Assembly (NCBI RefSeq): GCF_018861755.1
Contig: NZ_JAHLEF010000002.1
Coordinates: 248,001-312,000, forward strand
Reading direction: 5' to 3'
Source: Clostridium sp. CF012
GTDB taxonomy: Bacteria > Bacillota > Clostridia > Clostridiales > Clostridiaceae
Length of the DNA stretch: 64,000 nt
Shown here: positions 32,911 through 42,500 of the stretch, in pieces
How positions within the stretch are numbered: the stretch's first letter is position 1
Layout of the letters: every line of letters begins with the position of its first letter
Program-made: the position numbers and the translations under genes
Notes under the pieces: generated by a model
The model's input: only the letters and a program-made list of their open reading frames with translations
Told to the model about the DNA's origin: nothing
The model's database searches: none

Positions 32911-34596
32911 TTATATTTCCATTATTATTGGTATAATTATAGGTCTTCTCTTAGTTTTTATATATAAAAACTGACCTAATGCATTTCTTATGCAAGATTT
33001 TATTACTGCCCATTCTTTAATCTTATTATCTAAACATTGCTCTAACTCTTTTCTAACAATGTCCCTAGCTTCATTAATAAGTTCATTAGATTCTTTCATG
33101 TATACAAATCCTCTAGTTATTATATCCGGTCCTGCTAGGATACTATAAGTTTCTCTTTCTATAGTAACTACAACAGTAAGAATACCCTCTTCAGCTAAGT
33201 GTTTTCTGTCTCTAAGTACAATATTCCCAACGTCTCCTACGCCAAGTCCATCTACCATTATAGCTCCAGTTTGTACTCTTCCAGCGAATTTACATTCATT
33301 TTGTGATACTTCTAATATTTGTCCTGTTTCTCCAATGAAAATATTATCAGGATTCATTCCTATTCTTTCTGCCAGTTGCGCGTGTTGTTTTAAGTGTCTA
33401 AATTCACCATGTACTGGCATAAAGAATTTAGGGCGAACTAATGTGTGAATTAATTTTAATTCTTCTTGACAAGCATGCCCAGAAACATGGATTTCTTCTG
33501 TAGTGTTATATATTACATTAGCACCTTTTTTGAATAATTCATTTATAACATTGTATATGAATTTTTCATTTCCAGGAATAGGTGATGCAGATATAATGAT
33601 TAAATCACCCTTTTGTATTTCAATACTCCTATGCGTTGATGATGCCATTCTTGTTAATGCAGCAAGGGGTTCACCTTGACTACCAGTAGTTACTATTGTT
33701 ACCTTTTCATTAGGATAATTATGAATCTCTGCCACAGTAATTATAGCTTCTGGTGGTATATGCAAATATCCAAGTTCAATAGCTACTTGTGAGATTCTCT
33801 CCATACTTCTTCCACTAAAGGCTATTTTTCTTCCAACTAAAATTGAAGCATTGGCAATTTGTTGTATTCTATGGATATTTGATGCAAATGAAGCTACTAT
33901 TATTCTGCCATCTGCCTTTTGGAATAGTTTATTTAAATTTTCTCCAATTACTTTCTCAGATATAGTAAATCCAGGACGTTCAACATTAGTACTATCAGCC
34001 ATTAATAATAGTACTCCTTGACCACCTAATTTTGCAAAACGCTCTAAATCTATAACTTCTCCATCAATAGGAGTATAATCTATTTTGAAATCTCCTGTGT
34101 GTATAATTCTACCAATAGGCGTATGAATAGCAATAGAGCAAGCGTCTGCTATACTATGACTAACTCTTATAAATTCTACACTAAGCTTTTCTAGCTTTAC
34201 AATATCACCAGGTTTTACTACATTTAGCGTGCAGTCTGCTATTATCCCGTGTTCCTGCAATTTATTTTCTACAAGTCCTAAGGTTAAACGTGTTCCATAT
34301 ACCGGAACATTGATTTGTTTCAAAATATAAGGTAAAGCGCCTATGTGATCCTCATGACCGTGGGTTAGAAAAATTCCTTTTACCTTGTCTCTATTCTCTA
34401 GAAGATATGTTACATCTGGAATAACTAAATCCACTCCATACATATCTGCATCTGGAAAAGAAATTCCACAATCTATAACAACAATTTCATCTTTGTATTC
34501 TATTGCAGTAATATTCTTTCCAATTTCTCCAAGTCCACCTAGTGGAATAATTCTGATTTTATTTTTAACTTTGCTTTTATAATTATTATTATTCAA
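32911..34596 (-). CDS. rnj: Ribonuclease J
   Basis: 561 residues, the usual length. A metallo-beta-lactamase core with H79-G-H81-E-D83-H84 in LTHGHEDHIG, a beta-CASP insert, the GHACQEELKLIHTLVRPKFFMPVHGEFRHL block, and a C-terminal extension. RNase J has 5'-exo and endonuclease activity and drives mRNA decay and rRNA maturation in Firmicutes. It is a single-gene unit whose ribosome site (GGGAAAAT) is modest. A long 5' region with 17-bp tandem repeats lies upstream. Confidence 0.96.
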   Translation of the reverse strand: MNNNNYKSKVKNKIRIIPLGGLGEIGKNITAIEYKDEIVVIDCGISFPDADMYGVDLVIPDVTYLLENRDKVKGIFLTHGHEDHIGALPYILKQINVPVYGTRLTLGLVENKLQEHGIIADCTLNVVKPGDIVKLEKLSVEFIRVSHSIADACSIAIHTPIGRIIHTGDFKIDYTPIDGEVIDLERFAKLGGQGVLLLMADSTNVERPGFTISEKVIGENLNKLFQKADGRIIVASFASNIHRIQQIANASILVGRKIAFSGRSMERISQVAIELGYLHIPPEAIITVAEIHNYPNEKVTIVTTGSQGEPLAALTRMASSTHRSIEIQKGDLIIISASPIPGNEKFIYNVINELFKKGANVIYNTTEEIHVSGHACQEELKLIHTLVRPKFFMPVHGEFRHLKQHAQLAERIGMNPDNIFIGETGQILEVSQNECKFAGRVQTGAIMVDGLGVGDVGNIVLRDRKHLAEEGILTVVVTIERETYSILAGPDIITRGFVYMKESNELINEARDIVRKELEQCLDNKIKEWAVIKSCIRNALGQFLYIKTKRRPIIIPIIMEI

Positions 34597-34717
34597 TATT
34601 TTCCCGATTTCTAAATATTAAGCAATCTATTCATCCAATATTTTCGTTCTGTCGACTAAACAGCATGGTGTATCACAGGATTCAACTACTTAGGTTCGCT
34701 ATGTTATTTATAGCAGG

Positions 34718-34800
34718 TCTGTTATACAAACTGTTCTGCTATACAAACAGTTCTGTTATACAAATAGTTCTGTTATACAAACAGTACCGTTATAAAAACA
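34718..34800 (-). repeat. 17-bp tandem repeat array upstream of RNase J
   Basis: Four full units and one partial unit of TCTGTTATACAAACAGT (starts 34718, 34735, 34752, 34769, partial 34786). Each unit is itself palindromic (CTGTT...AACAG). It lies 120-200 nt upstream of the RNase J start codon. Confidence 0.88.
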
Positions 34801-35117
34801 CACTATTCCAAGTATTTTATTCCTATTAACTAACCATAAATCAGGATTTTCACCTACCCTTTTTTTATATTTTTGTTAATACAGTTATGTCTTTTCCTTT
34901 CTTAAATTATTTTTAAAGAAACCTATATTTCAAAGTGTTGCTTTTTAAGTAAACATCACTCTCTTTATTTAACTATATATTTTGTAATACTTTAATTATC
35001 TAATTAAATGCGATTAACTTTAATAAATTTATAAAAACTCCAATTGTATTAATTAAATATAATTATACCATATTACATTTGATTATATTCGATTATATTC
35101 GATTATAATATAATAAA

Positions 35118-35140
35118 GGTTGAGAAATAATTTCTCAACC
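35118..35140. terminator. Hairpin
   Basis: GGTTGAGAAA TAA TTTCTCAACC, a perfect 10-bp stem preceded by AT repeats. No clear T-run on either strand; it lies downstream of the minus-strand genes ending at 35174/35338. Confidence 0.5.
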
Positions 35141-35173
35141 TGAAAATTACACTTTTTACAGTGTGAATTATTC

Positions 35174-35293
35174 TTAAAAGGTGCTCTCACCAATTTCTTT
35201 TAACATCTTTAAACCCATGGATTTCCTATGTTTCAAAGACCTCTTATTTGTCTTTTCTATAACGAAAAATGCAATTTGAAGAAAATATGGCAC
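35174..35293 (-). CDS. Possible 39-residue small protein
   Basis: GTG start (35291-35293) to TAA (35174). The peptide has a hydrophobic front (PYFLQIAFFVIEK) and a basic middle (KRSLKHRKSMGLKMLK). There is no ribosome site at normal distance, and the hairpin AATAGTG/CACTATT lies just upstream. The residue choice looks protein-like, but it could be chance or a remnant. Confidence 0.3.
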   Translation of the reverse strand: MPYFLQIAFFVIEKTNKRSLKHRKSMGLKMLKEIGESTF

Positions 35294-35337
35294 TTTATAA
35301 TAGTGTGCACTATTTTTCCTACAAATTGCCTTTTAAG

Positions 35338-35583
35338 TTATTTATCTATAATGAATTGCTTTTTAAATAGTCCGCCTTGTTTCGTATAGTGCAAAATATA
35401 TTCTTTTTCATAAACATTATGTATTTCTAGATTTGTAATCCCTTTTGTTTTTAAAACTAATTTTACTTTATTAAATTCATCTATTTCTGATTTGTTAATT
35501 AGCATTGTGGAGAAAAGTGTTTTTGAATAGGTAGCCCAAGTCTCTAAAAGGTCGTCAATTGGTGTGTTTACATCTATATTCAT
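35338..35583 (-). CDS. Hypothetical protein, 81 residues
   Basis: A strong GGAGG ribosome site 8 nt before the ATG supports expression. Soluble and mixed alpha/beta in appearance (DDLLETWATYSKTLFSTMLINKSEIDEF, then strands LEIHNVYEKEYILHYTKQ). No domain recognised. It is flanked by AT-rich non-coding DNA and not clearly in an operon. Confidence 0.65.
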   Translation of the reverse strand: MNIDVNTPIDDLLETWATYSKTLFSTMLINKSEIDEFNKVKLVLKTKGITNLEIHNVYEKEYILHYTKQGGLFKKQFIIDK

Positions 35584-35847
35584 TTATCTTCCTCCTTATA
35601 TAATATGGATAATATTATTATATCTATTGCATGTTTTTTCTTGTGTACTTCTATTATATATAATTCATGATATATAATCAACTTACTTTATAATTTATAT
35701 TGATTTATGGCATTATATTTGCTATAATATCTCTTCCCTGTAAACGTTTTAACGATATTATAGCTATTTATAATTATTAACCACTTTATAAATTTTAATA
35801 CATAAAGGAACAAACAAGTCAGTATGTCAGGTTTTTTTTCTTATTGC

Positions 35848-37029
35848 TTAATCATCTGGCAACAATTTTTCGCCTGCTATTTTAATACCAATGGCTCCTA
35901 ATGGTGCTGTAATAAATATAGATAATACCGCAATTGCTAATATAAGTTCCCCCGATTTTACTCCAGAAGCTAGAGGTACCGCGCCCATAGCTGCCTGAAC
36001 AGTAGCTTTAGGAATATATGAAATCACACAAAACAGCCTCTCTTTTGCATTTAAATTAGTTCCCAGAAGTGATATTAATACCCCTATGCTTCTAGCTACT
36101 AACCCAAGGATAATGATAATTATCCCTAATACACCAGAACTTACGGCAACGTATATGTTAACCTGTGCTCCCACTAATACGAAAAGAAAAATTTCTGCAA
36201 TTACCCATACCTTATTAAGTTTTAAGGATAGCCTATTCGCTGCTGTAGAGTGTTTTTCTAACAATACAAACCCAATAGTCATTACCCCTAGAAGACTTGC
36301 AATGGGTACTATATTCACAAATACATCTTCAACTCCTGTGAGCATTATTGCTGATGCTATTAATATAAAAGTTTTCTTAGTATCCCGTATGTGATATTTT
36401 TTAAATATTAACGTTAATACAATTCCTACAATAACACCTATTGTTATTCCAAGTAATATAGATATAGGAATCTCCAATATTTTCATTGGAATATTTACAT
36501 TTTTACCAGTGTACAAGCCTAAGAAGGCTGAAAATATAGTTATTGCAAAAACATCATCAATTGATGCCCCTGCTAGTATTATGGTTGGTATGCCTTTTTT
36601 TTCTCCTTTTCCTCTGGATATAAAATTAAGCATAGGTGGTACAACTACCGCCGGTGAAACTGCCGCTATTATAAATCCAAGCATCCCAGCCTCAATTTTT
36701 GATATTCCAAGTGCATAACTTGCTATAAACATTATGCTTAGCCCTTCAAAAATACCAGGTATGCAACTCATTTTTAATGCAGGAACACCTACTTTATTCA
36801 AAGTTTCCTTTTTAATTCCAAGACCCGCTCTTAATAAAATAATAATCAGTGCAATTTTTCTTAAATCCGGAGAAATTCTAAGTATGTCCTTGCTTATTAT
36901 ATTTGCTCCATAGGGTCCTAGTAACAAACCAAGGATTAACATTCCAAGCAGCCCAGGAAGCTTTAATTTAACAAATAACTTATTGAATATTAGTCCTAAA
37001 ATAATTATAATTGCTAAACTCATTGCCAT
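35848..37029 (-). CDS. Cation:proton antiporter (CPA2-like) under a fluoride riboswitch
   Basis: 393 residues, about 12 membrane segments, with the NhaA/KefB-like fold (FNKLFVKLKLPGLLGMLILGLLLGPYG at the start; ASIDDVFAITIF as the ion-site region in the middle). The start chosen is the ATG at 37027-37029, whose upstream AAAGGTAGTGATT closely resembles an extended Shine-Dalgarno. An ATG at 37065 is possible, using AGGAG inside the riboswitch terminator stem. Antiporters of this kind are known members of the fluoride regulon, so a role in coping with fluoride or acid is likely. Confidence 0.85.
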   Translation of the reverse strand: MAMSLAIIIILGLIFNKLFVKLKLPGLLGMLILGLLLGPYGANIISKDILRISPDLRKIALIIILLRAGLGIKKETLNKVGVPALKMSCIPGIFEGLSIMFIASYALGISKIEAGMLGFIIAAVSPAVVVPPMLNFISRGKGEKKGIPTIILAGASIDDVFAITIFSAFLGLYTGKNVNIPMKILEIPISILLGITIGVIVGIVLTLIFKKYHIRDTKKTFILIASAIMLTGVEDVFVNIVPIASLLGVMTIGFVLLEKHSTAANRLSLKLNKVWVIAEIFLFVLVGAQVNIYVAVSSGVLGIIIIILGLVARSIGVLISLLGTNLNAKERLFCVISYIPKATVQAAMGAVPLASGVKSGELILAIAVLSIFITAPLGAIGIKIAGEKLLPDD

Positions 37030-37072
37030 TTTGTAATCACTACCTTTCCTTCGAAATTTTTCCATAATAAAA

Positions 37073-37149
37073 GACTCCTACTTAAAGCCAAGCTCTAAGT
37101 AGGAGTCATTAATTGCAAAATCGCAATAGTTAAGGTGAACTCCATCACC
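37073..37149 (-). promoter_or_regulatory. Fluoride riboswitch (crcB motif) with overlapping terminator
   Basis: On the minus strand from 37149: GGTGATGGAGTTCACC, then TTAAC, a TTGCGA/TTGCAA-type hairpin, AATGACTCCTACTTA. This agrees with the crcB/fluoride aptamer (GGNGATGGNGTTCNCC...ATGACTCCTAC). The 3' part GACTCCTACTTA (37096-37107) also pairs with TAAGTAGGAGTC (37073-37084), followed by TTTTATT. So fluoride binding should block the terminator and switch on the antiporter. Confidence 0.92.
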
Positions 37150-37253
37150 TATTTTATAAATATATTATACTATATTTATAATCAAAATCAATAATTATTT
37201 TAGAATATATATTCTAAAATGTCCAATTTAAATTAACTTGTCCATATCTAAAA

Positions 37254-38330
37254 TTACTTGACTCTTCTAGCAGTAAGGTAATCACTTCTTGTAAGTGCTG
37301 ATATTTTAACCACATCTCCAGTACTTGGCGAGTGAATATATGAGTTATTACCTACATACATTCCCACATGATGTGGACTTCCAGATCCAAAGAAAATCAA
37401 ATCTCCTGGCTCTAAATTATCTCTAGCTACATAGGAACCTTCATTTACCTGTGTTGTGGTAGATCTACTCATGGAAACTCCAAAATGACCATATACATAT
37501 TTCACAAAACCAGAACAATCAAAACTACTAGGACCATTAGCCCCCCAAGCGTATGGTGTTCCTAAAAAATTACTTGCATAAGCCACTACGGAACTCGAGC
37601 TAAGTGATGAGGATCCTCTAGATGGGGTATATTTAGGTGCCTTTGCTTTTATTTGATTTATTTGCACCATAGCAACATTTACGATAGCTTGTCCATCACT
37701 AACTTGACCAGCATATAATTCTCGTTGCACCTTAGCTTCTGCAATTAGTATTTCTTGTTCTTTCTTCTTACCTTCAAGCTTCACTATTTTGTTTTTATTA
37801 TCAGTTGTCAAAAGCACTAGCTTAGTTTTTTCAGCTTCAAGCGTTTGCCTTTGATTTTCAATTCCATTTTTTTTATCTGTTAATTCTCCAATAATTTTAT
37901 TATCATATTCAACAATCTTTTTGATGTTTTCAACTCTTGAAATAAGATCCTCTATTCCCTCAGAATCTAATAAAACTTCTAAATAACTATCCACACCATT
38001 CATATACATGCTTCGCATTCTCTTATTAAATAGGTCTTCTTCTTCTTTAATATTAACTTCTGCAAATTCTATATCTTTTGTTGTTTTTTCTATCTTTTTC
38101 TGAGTTTGACCCATTTGAACTTTTGATTTATCCATTTCTGCATAAATTTTTTCTATATTTGAATCCAATTTTTCAATGGAAATTTGTATATCCTCTACCT
38201 TGTTTTGTGCTTGCTCATAGGTGTCCTTTTTATTTCTAAAACTATCTGATAATGGTTCTGCAAATATGGTTATACTCATTGTAGTAACTAATCCAATTGT
38301 CACTATCAACGATATTATACTTTTACGCAA
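37254..38330 (-). CDS. Secreted NlpC/P60 peptidoglycan endopeptidase, second copy
   Basis: 358 residues from a TTG start (38328-38330) behind a run of G (GGGGGGGATTTGG). Signal peptide about 1-25, long coiled coil about 30-220, Ser-rich linker, NlpC/P60 domain with Cys in FDCSGFVKYVYGHFG and His in PHHVGMYVG and YIHS. It is close in sequence to the protein at 6345-7427, including the shared MRSMYMNG and RSTTTQ/RSTSDQ stretches. Likely cleaves peptidoglycan peptides during cell separation. Confidence 0.92.
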   Translation of the reverse strand: MRKSIISLIVTIGLVTTMSITIFAEPLSDSFRNKKDTYEQAQNKVEDIQISIEKLDSNIEKIYAEMDKSKVQMGQTQKKIEKTTKDIEFAEVNIKEEEDLFNKRMRSMYMNGVDSYLEVLLDSEGIEDLISRVENIKKIVEYDNKIIGELTDKKNGIENQRQTLEAEKTKLVLLTTDNKNKIVKLEGKKKEQEILIAEAKVQRELYAGQVSDGQAIVNVAMVQINQIKAKAPKYTPSRGSSSLSSSSVVAYASNFLGTPYAWGANGPSSFDCSGFVKYVYGHFGVSMSRSTTTQVNEGSYVARDNLEPGDLIFFGSGSPHHVGMYVGNNSYIHSPSTGDVVKISALTRSDYLTARRVK

Positions 38331-38536
38331 CCAAATCCCCCCCTATTTAATATATGTAAATATCTATAAAATGTAAACGTTCTTAAATCAACATTTTTAT
38401 TGTACCACTATTTTACACTAAGGTTCAATAAAAAACATAATTTATTTTAAAACACTATTTATGTTCATATTGTACATAAATAAAGTAATTCTTTTATATT
38501 ATGAATTATATTCTCACTTTTCTCTGCTTTTACCAT

Positions 38537-38579
38537 AAAAAAGCCCCCAATAATTAGAGAACTATGTCTAATTATTTGG
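38537..38579 (-). terminator. Terminator of the arsenic operon
   Basis: CCAAATAATTAGA/TCTAATTATTGG stem on the minus strand, followed by a GGGGGC extension and six T; lies 36 nt after arsA. Confidence 0.85.
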
Positions 38580-38614
38580 AGCAATTTATATCCTATAGTG
38601 TATTTGATAAGTTT

Positions 38615-40357
38615 TTATACTAATAAATCTTTTAACTTATCACCTTTGATTTCATCAGGACTCCAAGGTATTACAGCAAATTTACCCTTAGCATTTGCGT
38701 CAACCTTGTTAATCCATTCTATTTCATTGCTGGCCTTTGCAGATAGCAGTTTATTCGTAGTAACTGTGGCATGCAGTGATGAGTTTATAATCCACCATTT
38801 TGTGGCAATCTTTGCACGTTTCAAATCTTCTTCAAGACGCATTGCTTCATATATAGGTGTAGCTTCAGCAAGGGTTACAATTATGACTTCAGTTTCATCA
38901 GCGTTTCGGAGCCTTGGCAATAGCCTTTTAACAGATTCCGGGATATCCCCCTGTGAGCGCTTGATTTCTTGGTTATAGCTTTGTGTGGAGTCAAGTAGCA
39001 AGAGAGTGTGCCCTGTTGGAGCTGTGTCCACTACAACAATTTGATCTTCTGCCTTATCTACTATTTGTGCAAAGGCTCTAAACACTGCAATCTCCTGTGT
39101 ACATGGTGACCTAAGGTCCTCCTCTACATAGGCAATATCCTCATCAGCCATGGTTTCTCTTGCCTTGGATAGCACTTCTTCCTTATATTTTTCAAGTTCA
39201 GCTTGCTCATCAATGTGACTCATAGTTATATTGCTACTCTCATTAATTACAAATTTTAGATGAGCCGCGGGGTCAGTTGTGGTAAGGTGAATTTTTTTGC
39301 CTCTTGCAGATAATCCTAGTGCAATAGCCGCTGCAATTGTAGTTTTACCTACTCCGCCCTTTCCCATGGTAAAAATAACTTTTTTATTGCTTTTGTATAG
39401 ATCCTCAATGACATCTTTAAGCTGTGGAATTGTTTCAGCTTTTATCTTTTCACTACTGATACTGTAATTGTCTTTGGTAAGTAATGCACGCACATTTTCC
39501 ATACCAGTTATATTGTAGGCTCTGAGCGGTACCATGTAGGTGGTAATTCCCTGTAAGCCCTGTGGCATTGCCTGGAGTGATTTTTGCTGTTTCTGGTACA
39601 GACTTTCAGATACACTGTCATCATAGGAATTCAGTACACCATTGATTATCATAGTTTGATTGTTTACACCGATTTCTGAAAGTTCTTTTGAGGCTCTTTC
39701 TGCTTCTTTAAGAGGTGTCATTTCAGGACGTGAAATAAGCATAAGCGTTGTTAAAGCTCCATCACTTAAGGTTTCTACTGCCTTTTTATAGATTTCTTTT
39801 TTACTCTCCAGACCAGATAGTTGCCCTAAACAAGATGCGCCATGAGTGTTTTCGCTAATAAAATTACTCCAGGCTGACGGTAATTGAAGCATTCTAAGAG
39901 TATGACCCGTGGGAGCCGTATCGAATATAATATGGTCATATTTTTCCTGGACTTTTTCATCCGTTATAAATTTCGAAAATTCGTTGAAGGCCGCAATCTC
40001 AACGGTACAAGAACCAGAAAGCTGTTCTTCCATATTATTAAGCACTGAATCAGGTAATTTGCCACGGTAAGGGGCAATAACGCTCTCTCTGTGCTCTGCT
40101 GCTGCCTTTATTGGGTCAAGATTAGCAACGACAAGATTTGGCACCTCTTTAATTGGTATACCTTTATTAGTAAGTTCAGTGTTAAAAACGTCCTGCAAAT
40201 TTGATGCAGGGTCAGTACTAATAAGAAGCACTTTTTTTCCTCTATCAGCAAGATTAACTGCTGTAGCGCAAGCCGTTGAAGTTTTACCTACGCCTCCCTT
40301 CCCTGTATAAAATAAATATTTTGTAAGTTTAATATTTTGTGGATTAAAAATTTCCAT
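38615..40357 (-). CDS. arsA: Arsenical pump ATPase ArsA
   Basis: 580 residues: two homologous ATPase halves, each with a P-loop of the GKGGVGKT type (residues 19-26 and about 333-340) and a signature DTAPTGHTLR(L/M)LQ / DTAPTGHTLLLLD. In the family, ArsA binds As(III)/Sb(III) and energises the arsenite exporter. The last gene of arsC-arsR-acr3-arsD-arsA. Because Acr3 can act alone, ArsA plus ArsD would raise capacity at low arsenite. Confidence 0.96.
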   Translation of the reverse strand: MEIFNPQNIKLTKYLFYTGKGGVGKTSTACATAVNLADRGKKVLLISTDPASNLQDVFNTELTNKGIPIKEVPNLVVANLDPIKAAAEHRESVIAPYRGKLPDSVLNNMEEQLSGSCTVEIAAFNEFSKFITDEKVQEKYDHIIFDTAPTGHTLRMLQLPSAWSNFISENTHGASCLGQLSGLESKKEIYKKAVETLSDGALTTLMLISRPEMTPLKEAERASKELSEIGVNNQTMIINGVLNSYDDSVSESLYQKQQKSLQAMPQGLQGITTYMVPLRAYNITGMENVRALLTKDNYSISSEKIKAETIPQLKDVIEDLYKSNKKVIFTMGKGGVGKTTIAAAIALGLSARGKKIHLTTTDPAAHLKFVINESSNITMSHIDEQAELEKYKEEVLSKARETMADEDIAYVEEDLRSPCTQEIAVFRAFAQIVDKAEDQIVVVDTAPTGHTLLLLDSTQSYNQEIKRSQGDIPESVKRLLPRLRNADETEVIIVTLAEATPIYEAMRLEEDLKRAKIATKWWIINSSLHATVTTNKLLSAKASNEIEWINKVDANAKGKFAVIPWSPDEIKGDKLKDLLV

Positions 40358-40397
40358 GTTTTATTACCTCCATTTTATTATCCATTAATTTTAAATA

Positions 40398-40425
40398 CCA
40401 AACCACTCCATATGGGATTGGTTTG
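40398..40425 (-). other. Inverted repeat between arsD and arsA
   Basis: CCAAACC and GGTTTGG arms with an inner TCCATATGG palindrome in a 105-nt gap. Possibly a processing site that adjusts arsA relative to upstream genes. Confidence 0.4.
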
Positions 40426-40462
40426 GCATTTGTTTAATTCTCAATTTTCATAAACTTCAGTA

Positions 40463-40858
40463 TTAGCAACAGTCCCCGCCAGAGCATCCACATCCCCCTG
40501 ATTTAGGAGCCGCTTTTATTTTAAAACTCTTAGGTTTTTCGCCTATAAAACTCATTGGAACCTCTAAAAATTTCACTACCTCTTCATTTGTTGGATATCT
40601 TCCTACTAACACTATTTCACCGTCTAAGATAGTAATCGGCATCTCATCAACACCTTTTTCGGTAATGAACTTATTAATCACTTTATTATCTACAAACTCC
40701 TGCGGTGAACCTGAGAGGTTAAATCTCTCCACCTCAACACCATTCTTCTTTAATGCACTAAGGACAGTTGAAATCCTAAGAAGTTCAGCATCAACACCTA
40801 CCCCACAAAGTCCTGTGGAACAACACATAGCAGCTTCAAATATTTGCATTTTTTTCAT
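40463..40858 (-). CDS. arsD: Arsenic metallochaperone ArsD
   Basis: 131 residues from the ATG at 40856-40858 with GGAGAG; a TTG five codons upstream overlaps that site. The As(III)-binding cysteines C12, C13 and C18 (MCCSTGLCG) are present, and the C-terminal pairs C123/C125 and C130/C131 (GGCGCSGGDCC) as well. ArsD hands As(III) to ArsA and weakly represses the operon. Adjacent arsA supports the call. Confidence 0.95.
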   Translation of the reverse strand: MKKMQIFEAAMCCSTGLCGVGVDAELLRISTVLSALKKNGVEVERFNLSGSPQEFVDNKVINKFITEKGVDEMPITILDGEIVLVGRYPTNEEVVKFLEVPMSFIGEKPKSFKIKAAPKSGGCGCSGGDCC

Positions 40859-40932
40859 TGATAATCTCTCCAATCATTTTTTATTAGTTTTAGCACTTTT
40901 AACATTTTCAATATATTTAACACTCATAAATA

Positions 40933-41997
40933 TTATTTGTTATGAGTTACTGACTGTGGAAACCACTGGGTGGTTTTGTTTGCTATTCTTACAAGAATCA
41001 GCATCACTGGTACCTCAACTAATACGCCTACCACTGTAGCAAGCGCTGCTGGTGAGTCCATACCGAACAGTGAAATGGCAACGGCAACTGATAGTTCAAA
41101 AAAATTTGATGCTCCTATCATTCCAGCCGGTGCAGCAATATCATGTGCTAGCTTTAGCTTTCTACCTGCTAAATAAGCAATAAAGAAAATCAAAAATGTT
41201 TGAATAGTTAGTGGTACGGCAATTAATAAAATGTGTAGTGGATTATTTATTATGGTTTCACCTTGGAATGAGAATAACAATACTAACATAAGTAGTAATC
41301 CAATAGTAGTTGCATTATCAAACTTGTGCAGGAAGGCATTTTCAAAATACTCTAAGCCTCTTTTTTTTGTTACCATAATCCTAGTTAAAATGCCGAAAAC
41401 TAGAGGGACAACAACAAATAAAACCACTGATAAAACTAGTGTGTCCCAAGGAACAGTAATATTGCTGACACCTAAAAGAAATTTCACGATAGGTATAAAT
41501 GCAACCAAAATAATTAAATCATTGGTGGCTACTTGCACAACGGTATAAGCAGGATTACCTTTGGTCAGATGACTCCATACAAATACCATAGCGGTGCAAG
41601 GAGCCGCTCCTAGCAAGATTGTTCCTGCAAGATATTGCGTAGCTAGTTCCGGTGCTATAAACGCTTTAAATACCACAAAAAAGAAAAATGAAGATATTGC
41701 ATACATTGTAAATGGTTTTATAAGCCAATTTGATATCCACGTTACATATAATCCCTTTGGCTCCTTTCTAACATTCTTAATGCTTTTAAAGTCTACCTTC
41801 ATCATCATGGGATAAATCATTACCCAAATAAGTATAGCTGTAGGTATGGAAACCCTGGCATACTCAAACTGATTTAAGAATTCCGGAATCCCTGGAATAA
41901 ACTTGCCAATAAGCACTCCTACTACCATACAAATAGCTACCCAAACCGTTAAATACCTCGCGAAGAATCCAATCTCAGGTGTTTTTACTTCACTCAT
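40933..41997 (-). CDS. acr3: Arsenite efflux transporter Acr3
   Basis: 354 residues from the ATG at 41995-41997, with GGGAGTGATT. About ten membrane helices. The conserved Cys of TM4 is in LGAAPCTAMVFVWS, and the family start FFARYLTVWVAICMVVGVLIG is clear. Exports As(III) from the cell. Named arsB in some annotations but belongs to the ACR3 family. Lies between arsR and arsD. Confidence 0.96.
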   Translation of the reverse strand: MSEVKTPEIGFFARYLTVWVAICMVVGVLIGKFIPGIPEFLNQFEYARVSIPTAILIWVMIYPMMMKVDFKSIKNVRKEPKGLYVTWISNWLIKPFTMYAISSFFFFVVFKAFIAPELATQYLAGTILLGAAPCTAMVFVWSHLTKGNPAYTVVQVATNDLIILVAFIPIVKFLLGVSNITVPWDTLVLSVVLFVVVPLVFGILTRIMVTKKRGLEYFENAFLHKFDNATTIGLLLMLVLLFSFQGETIINNPLHILLIAVPLTIQTFLIFFIAYLAGRKLKLAHDIAAPAGMIGASNFFELSVAVAISLFGMDSPAALATVVGVLVEVPVMLILVRIANKTTQWFPQSVTHNK

Positions 41998-42034
41998 AAT
42001 CAATCACTCCCTAATTTCACAATAATTTTATAAA

Positions 42035-42388
42035 TTATAATTTCATTTTCACATCACATAAACATTGAAGTTTTGATTTAGCCAGTTTTTCACAATCACT
42101 ATTATAGAAAGGTAATTGTTTCAGTTCTTTTGTTAAATAAGCAAACAGATCAGGTTTTTCCTCTATAAAGTTATTATCTATCTTGTAGTACACCCATTGT
42201 GCTTTCTTGTAGGCTTCAAGTATTCCACACTTTTTAAGTGCTGTTAGATGCCTAGAAGCATTTGACTGGGTCATATTTAGACAATCCTCAATTTCACATA
42301 CGCACATTTCACCTTCTAAAAGGAGTGCCAGTATGCGAAGTCGATTTTCCTCTGACAATGCTTTAAATATATCAACCACTGTTTTCAC
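42035..42388 (-). CDS. arsR: ArsR-family arsenite-responsive repressor
   Basis: 117 residues. Winged helix with recognition helix TQSNASRHLTALKKCG. The metal site in helix 3 is GEMCVCEIED (CVC), as in As(III)-sensing ArsR, with an extra cysteine group at the C-terminus (CEKLAKSKLQCLC). It should repress the operon until arsenite binds. The 112 nt upstream contain CATATAC direct repeats (ATATACTCATGCACTCATATAC-like, within 42403-42427), a candidate operator. Confidence 0.93.
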   Translation of the reverse strand: MKTVVDIFKALSEENRLRILALLLEGEMCVCEIEDCLNMTQSNASRHLTALKKCGILEAYKKAQWVYYKIDNNFIEEKPDLFAYLTKELKQLPFYNSDCEKLAKSKLQCLCDVKMKL

Positions 42389-42500
42389 CTCCTACCGTAT
42401 CTTTATATACTCATGCACTCATATACTATGCGTTTAAAACACCCTTGTTACAATGATTTCACAGTTTATATTGCTTTCTTTAAAAAGTACTAACAACATA

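Larger units (their letters stand above)
34597..35337. other. 740-bp intergenic region with tandem repeats
   Basis: Holds the 17-bp tandem array (34718-34800), GATTATATTC repeats near 35081-35106, the hairpin 35118-35140 and a possible 39-codon ORF (35174-35293). It is unusually long for this genome segment. Confidence 0.6.
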
